Source: Microcella alkaliphila
GTDB lineage: Bacteria; Actinomycetota; Actinomycetes; Actinomycetales; Microbacteriaceae
Direction: 5' to 3'
NCBI RefSeq assembly: GCF_002355395.1
Contig: NZ_AP017315.1
Location: forward strand, 1,054,001 to 1,118,000
Length of the DNA stretch: 64,000 nucleotides
The notes under the pieces are model-generated. The model saw only the letters and a program-made list of their open reading frames with translations. It did not search any database and was not told the DNA's origin. Shown here piece after piece: positions 17,436-26,635 of the stretch. How positions within the stretch are numbered: position 1 is the stretch's first letter; each line of letters opens with the position of its first letter. A program made the translations under genes and the position numbers.

Positions 17436-17593
17436 CCGTTTCGGGGGCTGAAATGACGACCTCAATCGTCTGACAAGCCGCTCGGAATCGAGCAAAAAGT
17501 CCCCGCAGACCATCACGCTTCCTGCTTGACTGGGAGCGTGCTGGGCGTGTGCTCGGTGCGCGCACGACCGCCCGTCCCGAGGAGACACAGCGC

Positions 17594-18418
17594 ATGATCG
17601 AGTTCCGGTCTATCGAAAAAGTGTTCCCCGACGGCACCCGCGCGGTCGATGACTTCAGCCTCGTCATCCCGTCCCACAAGACCACCGTGTTTGTTGGCTC
17701 GTCGGGCTGCGGCAAGACGACTCTGTTGCGGATGATCAACCGCATGGTCGACGCGACCGGCGGGGAACTGCTCATCGACGACGAGAACGTGTCGAGCATC
17801 GAGCCCGTGCGACTGCGGCGCCGTATCGGCTATGTGATGCAAAACTCCGGCCTCCTGCCGCACCGCACGGTCATCGACAACATCACCACCGTTCCGCGAC
17901 TGACGGGGGTTCCGAAGAAGGATGCTCGCGCACGGGCTCTAGAACTGATGGACACGGTCGGGCTCGACCGGGCGATGGCCGAGCGGTACCCGGCCCAGCT
18001 GTCGGGTGGCCAGCAGCAGCGGGTCGGTGTCGCGCGTGGCCTCGCGGTCGACCCGAACATCTTGCTCATGGATGAGCCGTTCGGGGCGGTCGATCCGATC
18101 GTGCGCGCCGAACTTCAGCAGGAACTCCTTCGCCTCCAGCGAGAGCTGGGCAAGACCGTGGTCTTTGTCACTCACGACATTGACGAGGCCTTTCTGCTTG
18201 GCGATCAGGTCGTGATCCTCGAAAAGGGCGCGCGAATCGCCCAGAAGGGCACGCCCGAAGAGATCCTCGCCAACCCGGCGAGTGACTTCGTTGCCTCGTT
18301 CATCGGAGCCGATCGCGGCAAGCGCGCCCTCAGCATCCGGGATGTTGACGGCGAGCGCGTCGTCATCGACGGTGACGGAAATCTCGCGGGGCGCCTCACG
18401 GAGCCGGGCGCGGCGTGA
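17594..18418 (+). CDS. Osmoprotectant (glycine betaine/choline type) ABC transporter ATP-binding protein
   Basis: 274 residues. Walker A GSSGCGKTT (about residue 36), Q-loop VMQNSGLL, signature LSGGQQQR (about 136), Walker B ILLMDEPFGAVD and the His of the H-loop in FVTHDIDEA. The GLLPHRTV and FGAVDPIVR forms are those of OpuCA/ProV-type quaternary-amine importers. It drives uptake through the two permeases that follow. GAGGAGA precedes ATG 17594. All four genes overlap or touch, so the importer is one operon. Confidence 0.93.
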   Translation: MIEFRSIEKVFPDGTRAVDDFSLVIPSHKTTVFVGSSGCGKTTLLRMINRMVDATGGELLIDDENVSSIEPVRLRRRIGYVMQNSGLLPHRTVIDNITTVPRLTGVPKKDARARALELMDTVGLDRAMAERYPAQLSGGQQQRVGVARGLAVDPNILLMDEPFGAVDPIVRAELQQELLRLQRELGKTVVFVTHDIDEAFLLGDQVVILEKGARIAQKGTPEEILANPASDFVASFIGADRGKRALSIRDVDGERVVIDGDGNLAGRLTEPGAA

Positions 18419-19119
18419 CCTGGCTGCTCGATAACGTCGAGCTTATTGGTCGCTTGACCGGTGAGCATTTGCGGCTCAGTGCGATCCCCATCGTGCTGGG
18501 CTTCGTGCTGTCGATCCCGCTTGGGTGGGTCGCCTACCGCTACCGCCTGACGCGCGGACTCATCCTGACGCTCGTCGGTCTGCTCTACACGATCCCATCG
18601 CTCGCGCTCTTCGTCCTGTTGCCCGCCATCATCGGTACGCCCTTCCTCAGCGAAGCGAACGTCGTGATCGCGCTCACCATCTACGCCGTCGCGATCATGT
18701 CTCGATCGGTCGCGGATGCGCTGGGCAGCGTCGACCCGGACGTCAAGCAGGCGGCAACCGCCATCGGTTACTCATCGTTTCGGCGGTTTTGGGCGGTGGA
18801 CTTCCCCCTTGCTGGGCCGGTGGTCCTCGCGGGGCTGCGTGTCGTCGCCGTGAGCACCGTGAGCCTGCTCACCATCGGCGCCGCAATCGGAATCGACACA
18901 TTAGGCTACCTGTTCACGAACGGCTACCAGCGCGGAATCATCGTGTCGGTACTCACCGGGGTGGTGGTGACCGTCGTTATCGCACTCGTCCTCGATCGGG
19001 TGCTCGTGGTCATCGGCCGGGCTCTCATGCCCTGGACTCGAGCATCGAGCCGCTCTGAACGGTCTGGAGTGACGCGCGCATTCATGACGGCGCGCAAGAT
19101 GCCGGAGGCGGTGTCGTGA
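18415..19119 (+). CDS. Osmoprotectant ABC transporter permease (first)
   Basis: 234 residues with about six membrane helices. The family pattern is clear: HLRLSAIPIVLGFVLSIPLG at the N-terminus and the permease-ATPase contact region near SVDPDVKQAATAIGYSS, followed by RFWAVDFPLAGPVVLAGLR. OpuCB type. The GTG start overlaps the ATPase stop by 4 bases and its own stop overlaps the next permease by 4 bases. Confidence 0.92.
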   Translation: MTWLLDNVELIGRLTGEHLRLSAIPIVLGFVLSIPLGWVAYRYRLTRGLILTLVGLLYTIPSLALFVLLPAIIGTPFLSEANVVIALTIYAVAIMSRSVADALGSVDPDVKQAATAIGYSSFRRFWAVDFPLAGPVVLAGLRVVAVSTVSLLTIGAAIGIDTLGYLFTNGYQRGIIVSVLTGVVVTVVIALVLDRVLVVIGRALMPWTRASSRSERSGVTRAFMTARKMPEAVS

Positions 19120-19874
19120 ACCTCTTCGCCGACGCCTTCGCGTGGATTCTCAACCCCGGCAACTGGGAGGGGCGTAACTCGATCCCCCAGTTCATCGGAG
19201 AGCACCTCTGGTACACCGCCCTCGCGATGATTCTCGCGAGCGCCATAGCGATCCCGCTCGGCTGGTATATCGGGCACACGGGCCGCGGTCGCGACATCGC
19301 CGTCGCCACGACCGGTGCGGCGCGGGCGTTGCCCTCATTCGGGTTGCTCTTCCTGTTCGTGATGATCGGTGGCGTCGCCAACCGAGACAGCTCCGTCGTG
19401 ATCGTGCTCGCGTTGCTCGCCATCCCACCGATCTTGGCGGGCGCGTATGCGGGGTTTGAGGCCATCGATCGTCGCGTGATCGACGCTGCTCGCTCGATGG
19501 GGATGACGGAGCGTCAGATCGTCGCACGCATCGAGATCCCGCTCGGCCTTCCCCTCCTGTGGGGCGGGCTGCGCAACGCGGTGCTGCAGGTCGTGGCGAC
19601 CGTGGTGCTTGTGGGCTTTGTGCGGAACGCGACCCTCGGCTACCCGATCGTGCAGGGCATCCAGATCAACCGGTTCGATCAGATGCTGGGTGCGTCGATC
19701 CTCATCATCGTCCTCGCGCTGCTGCTCGACGCGATCTTTGCGCTGCTCGAGCGGTACGCGACTCCCGCCGGCGTCCGCGTCGGCCGAAACCGGGACCACC
19801 GCACGTCGTCGACCCGGCGACGCGCGGCCGGCGGGGCAACCCCCGCCTCCACCGAGAAAGAAAAGAGTGTGTGA
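19116..19874 (+). CDS. Osmoprotectant ABC transporter permease (second)
   Basis: 252 residues, about six membrane helices. HLWYTALAMILASAIAIPLG at the start and RSMGMTERQIVARIEIPLG as the EAA-type loop. OpuCD type, forming the channel with the first permease. The tail after the last helix is a basic Arg-rich stretch of about 30 residues. Its TGA shares one base with the ATG of the binding-protein gene. Confidence 0.92.
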   Translation: MNLFADAFAWILNPGNWEGRNSIPQFIGEHLWYTALAMILASAIAIPLGWYIGHTGRGRDIAVATTGAARALPSFGLLFLFVMIGGVANRDSSVVIVLALLAIPPILAGAYAGFEAIDRRVIDAARSMGMTERQIVARIEIPLGLPLLWGGLRNAVLQVVATVVLVGFVRNATLGYPIVQGIQINRFDQMLGASILIIVLALLLDAIFALLERYATPAGVRVGRNRDHRTSSTRRRAAGGATPASTEKEKSV

Positions 19875-20800
19875 TGTTCACAGCAAGGAACAAGGGCCGG
19901 TTCGCGCTCGTCGCGGCCGCGGCTGGGGTGTCATTGGCCCTCGCAGGGTGTGCAACGGGCGACCCGCTCGACGAGACACCAGACCCGACCACCGAGCCCG
20001 CCGAGCCGGGCACGAGCGAGTCGATCACCGTCGGTTCGCAGGCGTACTACTCGAACGAGATCATCGCCGAGATCTACGCGCAGGCCCTCGAGAACGTCGG
20101 CTTCGAGGTCAACCGCCAGTTCAACATCGGCCAGCGCGACGCCTACATTCCGGCACTGGAGTCGGGCGAGGTCGACCTCTTCCCCGAGTACACCGGAAAC
20201 CTGCTGCAGTACTACGTGCCCGACACCGAAGCGACCCAGTCAGACGAGGTCTATGCCGAGCTGCAGGGCGCCCTGCCGGACGGCCTACAGGTGCTCGACC
20301 AGTCGAGCGCGACCGACCAGGACAGCTACAACGTCACCGCCGAGTTCGCGGCCGAGAACAACCTGGTGACGATCGCCGACTTGGCGGGCGTCGAGGGTCT
20401 GATCCTCGGCGGCAACCCCGAGCTCGAAGAGCGTCCGTACGGACCCACGGGTCTCGCCGATGTCTACGGCGTCGAGGTATCGTTCGACGCCACCGGTGAC
20501 GCGACCGTCGACGCACTGCTGCAGGGCGTCGTGAACGTCGCCAACGTGTTTAGCGCCGATCCCCGTATCGGTGAGAACGATCTCGTGACCCTGGAAGACC
20601 CCGAGGGACTGTTCCTCGCCTCGAACGTCGTGCCGCTCGCGAGCGCCGACCTTCCGCAGGAGGCAATTGACGTCATCAACGCGGTGAGTGCGGCGCTGAC
20701 GCCGGAGGGCCTCGTTGCGATGAATGTCCAGTCGACCACCGACGAGCAGTCGCCCGCGGTGATCGCGACCCAGTGGCTGACCGAAAACGGCCTGATCTAG
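19874..20800 (+). CDS. Osmoprotectant ABC transporter substrate-binding lipoprotein
   Basis: 308 residues. Lipoprotein signal with lipobox LAGC (about residue 27), then a Thr/Pro/Glu linker and the OpuAC/OpuCC-type binding domain (ITVGSQAYYSNEIIAEIYAQ, DLFPEYTGNLLQYY). The tyrosines and DLFPEYTG loop are those of quaternary-ammonium binders, so glycine betaine, choline or a relative is the likely ligand. Last gene of the operon, followed by a strong hairpin. Confidence 0.93.
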   Translation: MFTARNKGRFALVAAAAGVSLALAGCATGDPLDETPDPTTEPAEPGTSESITVGSQAYYSNEIIAEIYAQALENVGFEVNRQFNIGQRDAYIPALESGEVDLFPEYTGNLLQYYVPDTEATQSDEVYAELQGALPDGLQVLDQSSATDQDSYNVTAEFAAENNLVTIADLAGVEGLILGGNPELEERPYGPTGLADVYGVEVSFDATGDATVDALLQGVVNVANVFSADPRIGENDLVTLEDPEGLFLASNVVPLASADLPQEAIDVINAVSAALTPEGLVAMNVQSTTDEQSPAVIATQWLTENGLI

Positions 20801-20822
20801 CCGGAAACGGGCATCCCGAATG

Positions 20823-20855
20823 AACGGGGCGGGGCGTTAGTCGCCTCGCCCCGTT
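20823..20855. terminator. Hairpin between convergent importer and dedA genes
   Basis: 14-bp arms (AACGGGGCGGGGCG and CGCCTCGCCCCGTT, one wobble) around TTAGT. The loop contains the dedA stop codon on the other strand. Probably terminates both transcripts. Confidence 0.75.
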
Positions 20856-21553
20856 TCTGCGTGGTCGCCATCGGCCCCTCGCCCCTCGCTCGCTTCCATC
20901 GCACGGAGCTCCCGGCGATGCGCCGTGATGCGACTGACGTACCGGTCAAGGATTCTCTTGATCGCATAGACCAAAAGCCAGAAGCCGAGAATTGCGCCGA
21001 CGAAGTAGTACGCCGCGCCGTCGATGGTGCCGGCCGCGGCACGGTACCCCTCGGCTGCGGCTGACCCGACGGACACATACGCGAACGCCCAGATGATGCA
21101 CGCAGGGGTGAGCCACAGCATGAACGTGCGGTAGCGCAGGTGGCTCATGCCGACCACGAGTGGCGTCAGCGAGTGCAGAACGGGCAGGAACCGTGAAACG
21201 AAGACTGCGATGCCGCCGCGGTGATCGAGAAAGTCTTCGGCGCGCTCCCAATTCTTCTCGCCAATGCGCCGCCCCAGACGTGAGCGACGGAGCCAGGGAC
21301 CGAAGTGGCGCCCGATGAGGAAGCCGAGCGACGCACCGGTCAAGCTGCCCGCGATGATAACGGCGACGAGAGAAAAGTACTCGACCGGCGCTTCGACACC
21401 AGCGCTCGCCACGAGGACGACCGTGTCGCCCGGCACGATCAGGCCCAACAGCACCGTCGTCTCGAGCATGATGAGAATGCCGGCGAGTGTGGTTCTCAAC
21501 ACGGGATCGACGGCAGCGACCCAGTCGAGAAAGCCGTCGAGCACCTCGTTCAC
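20837..21553 (-). CDS. DedA-family membrane protein
   Basis: 238 residues. The SNARE-associated/DedA core has ETTVLLGLIVPGDTVVLVAS, then GASLGFLIGRHFG, the conserved FVSRFLPVLHSLTPLVVGMS with the functional Arg, and a C-terminal helix. Such proteins flip or scramble lipid carriers such as undecaprenyl phosphate and help keep the membrane potential. The C-terminal 25 residues are hydrophilic and acidic. GTG 21553 is chosen; codons further upstream give a non-membrane leader. Confidence 0.9.
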   Translation of the reverse strand: MNEVLDGFLDWVAAVDPVLRTTLAGILIMLETTVLLGLIVPGDTVVLVASAGVEAPVEYFSLVAVIIAGSLTGASLGFLIGRHFGPWLRRSRLGRRIGEKNWERAEDFLDHRGGIAVFVSRFLPVLHSLTPLVVGMSHLRYRTFMLWLTPACIIWAFAYVSVGSAAAEGYRAAAGTIDGAAYYFVGAILGFWLLVYAIKRILDRYVSRITAHRRELRAMEASEGRGADGDHAETGRGD

Positions 21554-21665
21554 ACGGCCGAGCCTAGCGACAGGGTCTCCGTCTCCGCTGGGTCTCGGCT
21601 CAGCGCTAGAGTGGGCATGCCACCGCCACCGATGTCGGACCCCAAAAGGAAGGCACGCACACGCC

Positions 21666-23201
21666 ATGGTGCGCACAACTGGCCCCGGCCCGAGCTTCAC
21701 CACGAGCGACGACGGGGTTCCGATCTACCGCCCTGGGATGAACGAAGATCCCGACGCCCCGCGCCGCATGCGCACCGAGAGTGACTCTCTCGGGGAGATG
21801 CCGGTTCCCGCCGACGCGTATTGGGGCATCCACACCGCCCGCGCTCTCGAGAACTTCCCGATCACGCGGCGAGCACTCTCGAACCACCCGAACCTCGTCA
21901 TCGCTCTCGCGATGGTCAAGCAGGCGGCGGCACGCGCGAACCGCGACATCGGCACGCTGAGCGCCGACAAGGCGGACATCATCGATCGCGCCTGCCAAGA
22001 GATCATCGACGGCTCACTGCACGAGCAGTTCGTGCTCGGCGTGCTGCAGGGCGGCGCCGGCACGAGCACAAACATGTGCGCGAACGAGATCATCGCGAAC
22101 CGTGCCCTTGAGCTTCTCGGCTATGACAAGGGGCAGTACGAACACCTGAGCCCGCTCGACGACGTGAACCGCAGCCAGTCGACGAACGACGTCTATCCGA
22201 CCGCGATCAAGCTCGCGATGGTGTTCAGCCTCGCGCGACTGCTCGATGAGCACCGGTTGCTGATCGAGTCGTTCCGGGCGAAGGGGCGCGAGTTCTCCGA
22301 GATCTTGAAGGTCGGGCGCACGCAGTTGCAAGATGCCGTGCCCATGACACTCGGCCAGGAGTTCCGCGGCTTCGCCACGACCCTGCAGGAGGACGTCGAC
22401 CGATTGAGCGAGGTCATTCCGTGGTTGAACGAGATCAACCTCGGTGCAACCGCGATCGGTACAGGAATCACGGCGGACCCGCGGTACGCCGAGCTTGTGC
22501 GCCGGTACCTCAGCGAGATCGCCGGCTACGAGATGGAGACGGCACCTGACCTCATCGAGGCGACGAGCGACACGGGCATCTTCATGACACTGTCCGGCAC
22601 GCTCAAGCGGGCCGCCGTCAAGCTGTCGAAGATCTGCAACGACCTGCGTCTGCTCTCGTCCGGCCCGCAGGCGGGCCTCGGTGAGATCAACCTTCCGCCG
22701 CGTCAGGCGGGGTCGTCGATCATGCCCGGCAAGGTCAATCCGGTCATTCCCGAGGTCGTCAATCAGGTGGCGTTCTCGATCATCGGCGCCGACGCGACGG
22801 TGACGGCCGCCGCGGAGGCGGGGCAGTTGCAGCTCAATGCATTCGAGCCGGTCATCACCTCCAGCATCATGCAGTCGCTGGCGTGGATGACGAACGCCTG
22901 CCGGACGCTGCGCCTGAACTGTGTCGACGGCATCACCGCCAACACCGAACGTCTTGAACGAATGGTCGAATCCAGCGTTGGAGTGGTCACCGCGCTGACC
23001 CCGTACATCGGCTACAAGACGGCGGCCGCCCTCGCCTACGAGGCGCTTGCGGGTGGGGGTTCGGTGCGTGAGCTCGTCATCGAGCGCGGTCTCATGGAGG
23101 CCGAACTGGTGCAGAAGGTGCTCTCGCCTGGCCGGCTGTCCGGAGTGGTGCCGGCGACCGGCGTGATCACGCTGCCGCCCATGGTGCCGCCGGAAGACTG
23201 A
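21666..23201 (+). CDS. aspA: Aspartate ammonia-lyase
   Basis: Reversible conversion of aspartate to fumarate and ammonia. 511 residues. The fumarase/aspartase signature GSSIMPGKVNPVIPEV is near residue 355; NPVIPEVVNQVAF is the aspartase rather than fumarase form. Other conserved regions are GGAGTSTNMCANEI, NRSQSTNDVYPTA and GRTQLQDAVPMTLGQE. About 40 residues precede the core (ESDSLGEMPVPADAYWG), more than usual. ATG 21737 is a shorter alternative start; ATG 21666 has a distant AAGGAAGG. Single gene. Confidence 0.92.
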   Translation: MVRTTGPGPSFTTSDDGVPIYRPGMNEDPDAPRRMRTESDSLGEMPVPADAYWGIHTARALENFPITRRALSNHPNLVIALAMVKQAAARANRDIGTLSADKADIIDRACQEIIDGSLHEQFVLGVLQGGAGTSTNMCANEIIANRALELLGYDKGQYEHLSPLDDVNRSQSTNDVYPTAIKLAMVFSLARLLDEHRLLIESFRAKGREFSEILKVGRTQLQDAVPMTLGQEFRGFATTLQEDVDRLSEVIPWLNEINLGATAIGTGITADPRYAELVRRYLSEIAGYEMETAPDLIEATSDTGIFMTLSGTLKRAAVKLSKICNDLRLLSSGPQAGLGEINLPPRQAGSSIMPGKVNPVIPEVVNQVAFSIIGADATVTAAAEAGQLQLNAFEPVITSSIMQSLAWMTNACRTLRLNCVDGITANTERLERMVESSVGVVTALTPYIGYKTAAALAYEALAGGGSVRELVIERGLMEAELVQKVLSPGRLSGVVPATGVITLPPMVPPED

Positions 23202-23222
23202 CGGTTTCGAGGAGCGTCCGGC

Positions 23223-23384
23223 CTATCCGGCCGGGCGCTCGTCATCGAGGGCGATGTCGGGGTCGGGTTCCGGCTCGACGCGCTCCTCGGGATCCAGAGT
23301 GGGGGGCGGCAGCTCGGTCTCGGCCGCATCATCGACGTCAACGACGCGCTCGTCTTCCAGGTTCGGCTCGTACTCGCGGTCCAT
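23223..23384 (-). CDS. Small acidic protein
   Basis: 53 residues, nearly all Asp, Glu, Pro and hydrophilic residues; predicted disordered and strongly negative. GGAGGG eight bases before ATG 23384 is a very good ribosome site, which is the main reason to accept it as a gene. It is convergent with aspA and divergent from the PrsW-type gene. Function unknown. Confidence 0.65.
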   Translation of the reverse strand: MDREYEPNLEDERVVDVDDAAETELPPPTLDPEERVEPEPDPDIALDDERPAG

Positions 23385-23503
23385 GATCGGTTCCCTCCGT
23401 TGGTCGCGCGGTCGGTCGCGCATCCATTCTCGTCGGATGCGCGCGGTTCGGCCAGGCCCGTTAGCGTACGTTCCCGTCGGCGCCGCCCGCTAGCCTCAGC
23501 ATC

Positions 23504-24751
23504 GTGACGGATTACTCGCGGACACCCGACTACACGGCCACCGGCGTGCACCGGGTGGTATCGCCACTGAGCGACGCCCCCACCGAGATTCGAGCCGAGA
23601 CGGCCACCTCGGTCGGCCCCGGCCCCGGATCCCGTTCCGCTGCGGTCACGAGGGGTCGAGGGCCCGGCGCGGGCCGCGTGTTGCTCGCCGTGCTCGGGTT
23701 CACCCTGCTCGGGCTGGTCTCGTTATTCGTGGTGGTGTACCTCGTCAGCGGACTCGGCGCGACGAGTGTGATCGTGGCGGCGATTCTGGCGCTCGTGCCG
23801 TTGGGGATCGTGGTCTGGGGCGTGCGCTGGATTGATCGCTGGGAACCCGAGCCGCGACTCGCCCTGACGTTTGCCTTCCTGTGGGGTGCGGGGGCGAGCG
23901 TGTTCATTGCGCTGGCTGTCGACGCCGAGATCCAGTCGATCGTGGCTGCTGCCGGTGGTCCCGGGGCGAGCGCGGAGTTCCTGGGTGCCGCCGTTCAGGC
24001 GCCGATCGTCGAAGAGGTGGCGAAGGGGCTCGGCGTCTTCATCCTGTTCCTCGCGGTGCGCCGCCGCTTTGACGGGCCCGTTGACGGAATCGTGTACGCA
24101 GCCGTCGTCGCCGGCGGGTTCGCGTTCACCGAGAACATCCTTTACTTCGGGGTCGCCTTCGTCGATGGCGGTGCGCTGGGGCAAACGTTCTTCGTCCGCG
24201 GGCTCATGTCACCGTTCGCCCATGTGATGTTCACGGCAGCGATCGGCCTCGCACTCGGGTTCGCCGCGCGTCGAGGCGCTCGCTTCCCCGTGTTCGCGTT
24301 CGGGGTCGGTCTCGTGCCCGCCATCGCTCTGCACGCTTTTTGGAACGGGGCGCTGTTTTTCGTCGGCGACTTCTACGGCTACTACTTGCTGGTTCAGGTG
24401 CCGATGTTCGTGATCGCGGTGGCAATCGTGTCGTTGCTCCGTAGGCAGGAGGGGCGGATCATTGGCGAGCGGCTCGCCGAGTACGCGGCCGTGGGGTGGT
24501 TCCATCCGCAGGAAGTCGCGATGCTCACGAGCAAACGCGGCCGTCGCACAGCGGAACGGTGGGCCCGCGGTGTGGGGCTCGGGTCGACGATGCGCGCCTT
24601 CATCCGTGACGCGACACTTCTCGCGTATGCGCGCCAACGGATCATCGGCGGCCGCGATCAGATCGGCGCGCAGCTCGACGAAGCAGAGCTGCTGCGGCGG
24701 GTGACGAGTGCCCGGCACGCGCTCGCCGCGCCCGGAGTGCGCACGCAATAG
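23504..24751 (+). CDS. PrsW-family intramembrane metalloprotease
   Basis: 415 residues. A disordered N-terminus of about 55 residues is followed by about eight membrane helices. Conserved family motifs are EEVAKGLG (about residue 168), GFAFTENILYF (about 205), HVMFTAAIG and ALHAFWNG. In Bacillus the relative PrsW cuts the anti-sigma factor RsiW, so a role in regulated membrane proteolysis is possible; an ECF sigma/anti-sigma pair lies 3 kb downstream, but no direct link is shown. The C-terminal 90 residues are cytoplasmic and Arg-rich. GTG start. Confidence 0.88.
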   Translation: MTDYSRTPDYTATGVHRVVSPLSDAPTEIRAETATSVGPGPGSRSAAVTRGRGPGAGRVLLAVLGFTLLGLVSLFVVVYLVSGLGATSVIVAAILALVPLGIVVWGVRWIDRWEPEPRLALTFAFLWGAGASVFIALAVDAEIQSIVAAAGGPGASAEFLGAAVQAPIVEEVAKGLGVFILFLAVRRRFDGPVDGIVYAAVVAGGFAFTENILYFGVAFVDGGALGQTFFVRGLMSPFAHVMFTAAIGLALGFAARRGARFPVFAFGVGLVPAIALHAFWNGALFFVGDFYGYYLLVQVPMFVIAVAIVSLLRRQEGRIIGERLAEYAAVGWFHPQEVAMLTSKRGRRTAERWARGVGLGSTMRAFIRDATLLAYARQRIIGGRDQIGAQLDEAELLRRVTSARHALAAPGVRTQ

Positions 24752-24782
24752 GGGCAGCGCCCTCAATGATGGTCGTTAACAG

Positions 24783-24833
24783 ACTCGCCGCCCAGTGGCG
24801 GGGCGATGCCTCCGGCGCTCCTGGGCGGCGAGT
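24783..24833. repeat. Large inverted repeat downstream of the PrsW-type gene
   Basis: 13-bp arms ACTCGCCGCCCAG and CTGGGCGGCGAGT, perfect, separated by a 25-base GC-rich loop that can itself fold. It starts 32 bases after the stop. Could be a terminator or a structured RNA element. The remaining bases to 25007 show no gene. Confidence 0.6.
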
Positions 24834-25007
24834 TGAACTTCTTCCATAGTGCGCCGAGTTCGTGGCCGCGTCAAGGGGTATTCTCCTGCGAGGTTGACCC
24901 CATGACGGGGGCACGCGCACGCAGCGGCCGCGTCGCTAGCGTGGGAGCTGTCCGTGGTCAGCCGATGACACTACGGTCGGTGAACGCTTCGAGAGGGGGA
25001 GTGGCGC

Positions 25008-25643
25008 ATGAAGAACTGCACGACCTGTCGTGCTGTCCTCCGTCACGGCGTTCGCTTCTGCACGCAGTGCGGTGCGCCCTTCTCAGCGCCGCCCAGTGCG
25101 CCCCCGCCGTCGGCAGCGGTCCCACCCACCGTTGCGTCACCGCCGGCGTCGTCCGCGCCGGGTCTCGCGCGAGACGCGGCGCCGGACACGGTCGTTGTGC
25201 AACAGCTCGAGCGTGAGGGCGTCGCCGAGCCGGTACCCCCCGCCGTCGTGGTCGACGAGCGTGCACCCCGTCAGCGCACCTCCCACCGGCTCCCTCCCGA
25301 ACGCAGTGCTGCAGCAACCTGGGCCTTCGTCACGGGCCTTGCGCCCTTTGCGACGTCGGTGATCGGCAATCTGGTGGCCTCGCAGGCCGGCGCGCAGCTC
25401 GCGGCTGGCGCCGGATCGCTCGCGATGGTGCTTGGGATGCTCACGCTCGTTTTCGTCGTCAACGCCGCGTTACTCACGGTCTGCGGAATCACCGGTAGCC
25501 GGGGCATCCGCGAGACAGCAAACGGTTATACGAGGGGGCGGGGCCTGGCCGTTGCTGGTATCACGCTGGGTTCGATCAACCTGGTGCTCTGGCTTGCGGG
25601 GCTCGTTGTCAGCACCACCGCAATCGCCCCGTTTTTCGCGTGA
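25008..25643 (+). CDS. Zinc-ribbon and DUF4190-type membrane protein
   Basis: 211 residues. A zinc ribbon with two CxxC pairs (CTTC and CTQC, residues about 4-22) at the N-terminus is followed by a Pro/Ala-rich linker and two to three membrane helices of DUF4190 type (AAATWAFVTGLAPF, then GITGSRGIRETANGYTRGRG and GLAVAGITLGSINLVLW). The function of this arrangement is unknown; the GRGLAVAGI-LG pattern is the family signature. GAGGGGGAG precedes ATG 25008. Confidence 0.82.
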   Translation: MKNCTTCRAVLRHGVRFCTQCGAPFSAPPSAPPPSAAVPPTVASPPASSAPGLARDAAPDTVVVQQLEREGVAEPVPPAVVVDERAPRQRTSHRLPPERSAAATWAFVTGLAPFATSVIGNLVASQAGAQLAAGAGSLAMVLGMLTLVFVVNAALLTVCGITGSRGIRETANGYTRGRGLAVAGITLGSINLVLWLAGLVVSTTAIAPFFA

Positions 25644-25794
25644 CCAGGTAGCAGTCAGCTTTATACCGGCTACCTGCCAGCCAAACCCGCATCCAACGGC
25701 CGGGTTTGCGCGGAAGTGACTAGTGAAGGCAATTCCGCCTGACCCCCGAAGTCTGGGGAATCGTCCCCCCCGGGGAACCACAGTAGGAGGAACT

Positions 25795-26613
25795 ACGCGT
25801 AACCGAACTCTCGCGGGCGTGGGCGTTGCCGCTCTCGCCACGGTCGGCCTCGCGGCACCCGCCGTCGCCGACAACCACGACACATCAGACATCTATGTCG
25901 TCCACGGTATCCCTGGCCTGACGGTCGATGTTTATGTTGACGGTGAGCGTCTGCTTCAGAACTTCGAGCCCCGCGACGTGGCGGGTCCGGTTGAGTTGCC
26001 CGCCGGCGACTACCAGATCCAGGTCGTCGCTGCGGGCGAGACCGACCTGAGTGCAGCGGCGATCGACGAGGTCGAGACGGTGCCTGCCGCCGGCCTGAGC
26101 ATTTCGATTGTGGCCCACTTGGACGCGGACGGAACGCCCGTTCTGACTCCGTTCGTGAACGACACGTCAGAGATCGCGGAAGGCGAGGGCCGCTTGAGCG
26201 TCCGTCACACGGCTGCTGCTCCTGCCGTTGACGTTTTCCTGGATGACGCCTTGACTGGCTTCCAGGGTGTGGAGAACGGTGGCGACGGCGATGTCGACGT
26301 GCCTGTGGGAACTTACTCGGCGTTCGTTGCCGCTGCGGGCTCGGACGAGCCTGCGATTGGTCCGGCGGACGTGGAGATTCGCAACGGCGTGAACACGATC
26401 GTGTACGCGGTGGGCGACCTCTCCGCTGACCCGTCGACAGCCACTTTCTACATTCAGACCATTGGTGAGCCGGCGGGCTCGCCTGCCGGTGGCGCCGGAT
26501 TGGTCGCCGAGGGTGCCAACTCTGGGCTTATTGGTGGCGCAGCGGCCCTTCTCATCGCTCTTCTGGCTGGCGCGGGTATCATCGCCCGTCGTACAGTCGT
26601 TGCGAGCAAGTAA
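25795..26613 (+). CDS. Secreted DUF4397 surface protein, apparent ACG start
   Basis: 272 residues from 25795. Signal peptide (RNRTLAGVGVAALATVGLAA then PAVA/DN), two DUF4397 beta-sandwich units (DIYVVHGIPGLTVDVYVDG and SVRHTAAAPAVDVFLDD), then a C-terminal hydrophobic helix with an Arg-Arg tail resembling a sorting signal but with no LPxTG motif. The codon giving a proper signal peptide is ACG 25795, placed 4 bases after a perfect AGGAGG. No ATG, GTG or TTG occurs there. GTG 25723 would add 24 residues ahead of the signal peptide. Either a rare ACG start or a mutated ATG. A class F sortase gene follows. Confidence 0.8.
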   Translation, partial: TRNRTLAGVGVAALATVGLAAPAVADNHDTSDIYVVHGIPGLTVDVYVDGERLLQNFEPRDVAGPVELPAGDYQIQVVAAGETDLSAAAIDEVETVPAAGLSISIVAHLDADGTPVLTPFVNDTSEIAEGEGRLSVRHTAAAPAVDVFLDDALTGFQGVENGGDGDVDVPVGTYSAFVAAAGSDEPAIGPADVEIRNGVNTIVYAVGDLSADPSTATFYIQTIGEPAGSPAGGAGLVAEGANSGLIGGAAALLIALLAGAGIIARRTVVASK

Positions 26614-26635
26614 GAAAACTTCAGCAGGTAATCCC

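Noticed and set aside
21666..23201. Class II fumarase instead of aspartase
   Set aside because: The signature continues as NPVIPEVVNQVAF, the aspartase form.
24898..25007. Small gene starting at ATG 24901 before the zinc-ribbon gene
   Set aside because: No ribosome site, Arg-rich translation in a frame overlapping the next gene, no conserved feature.
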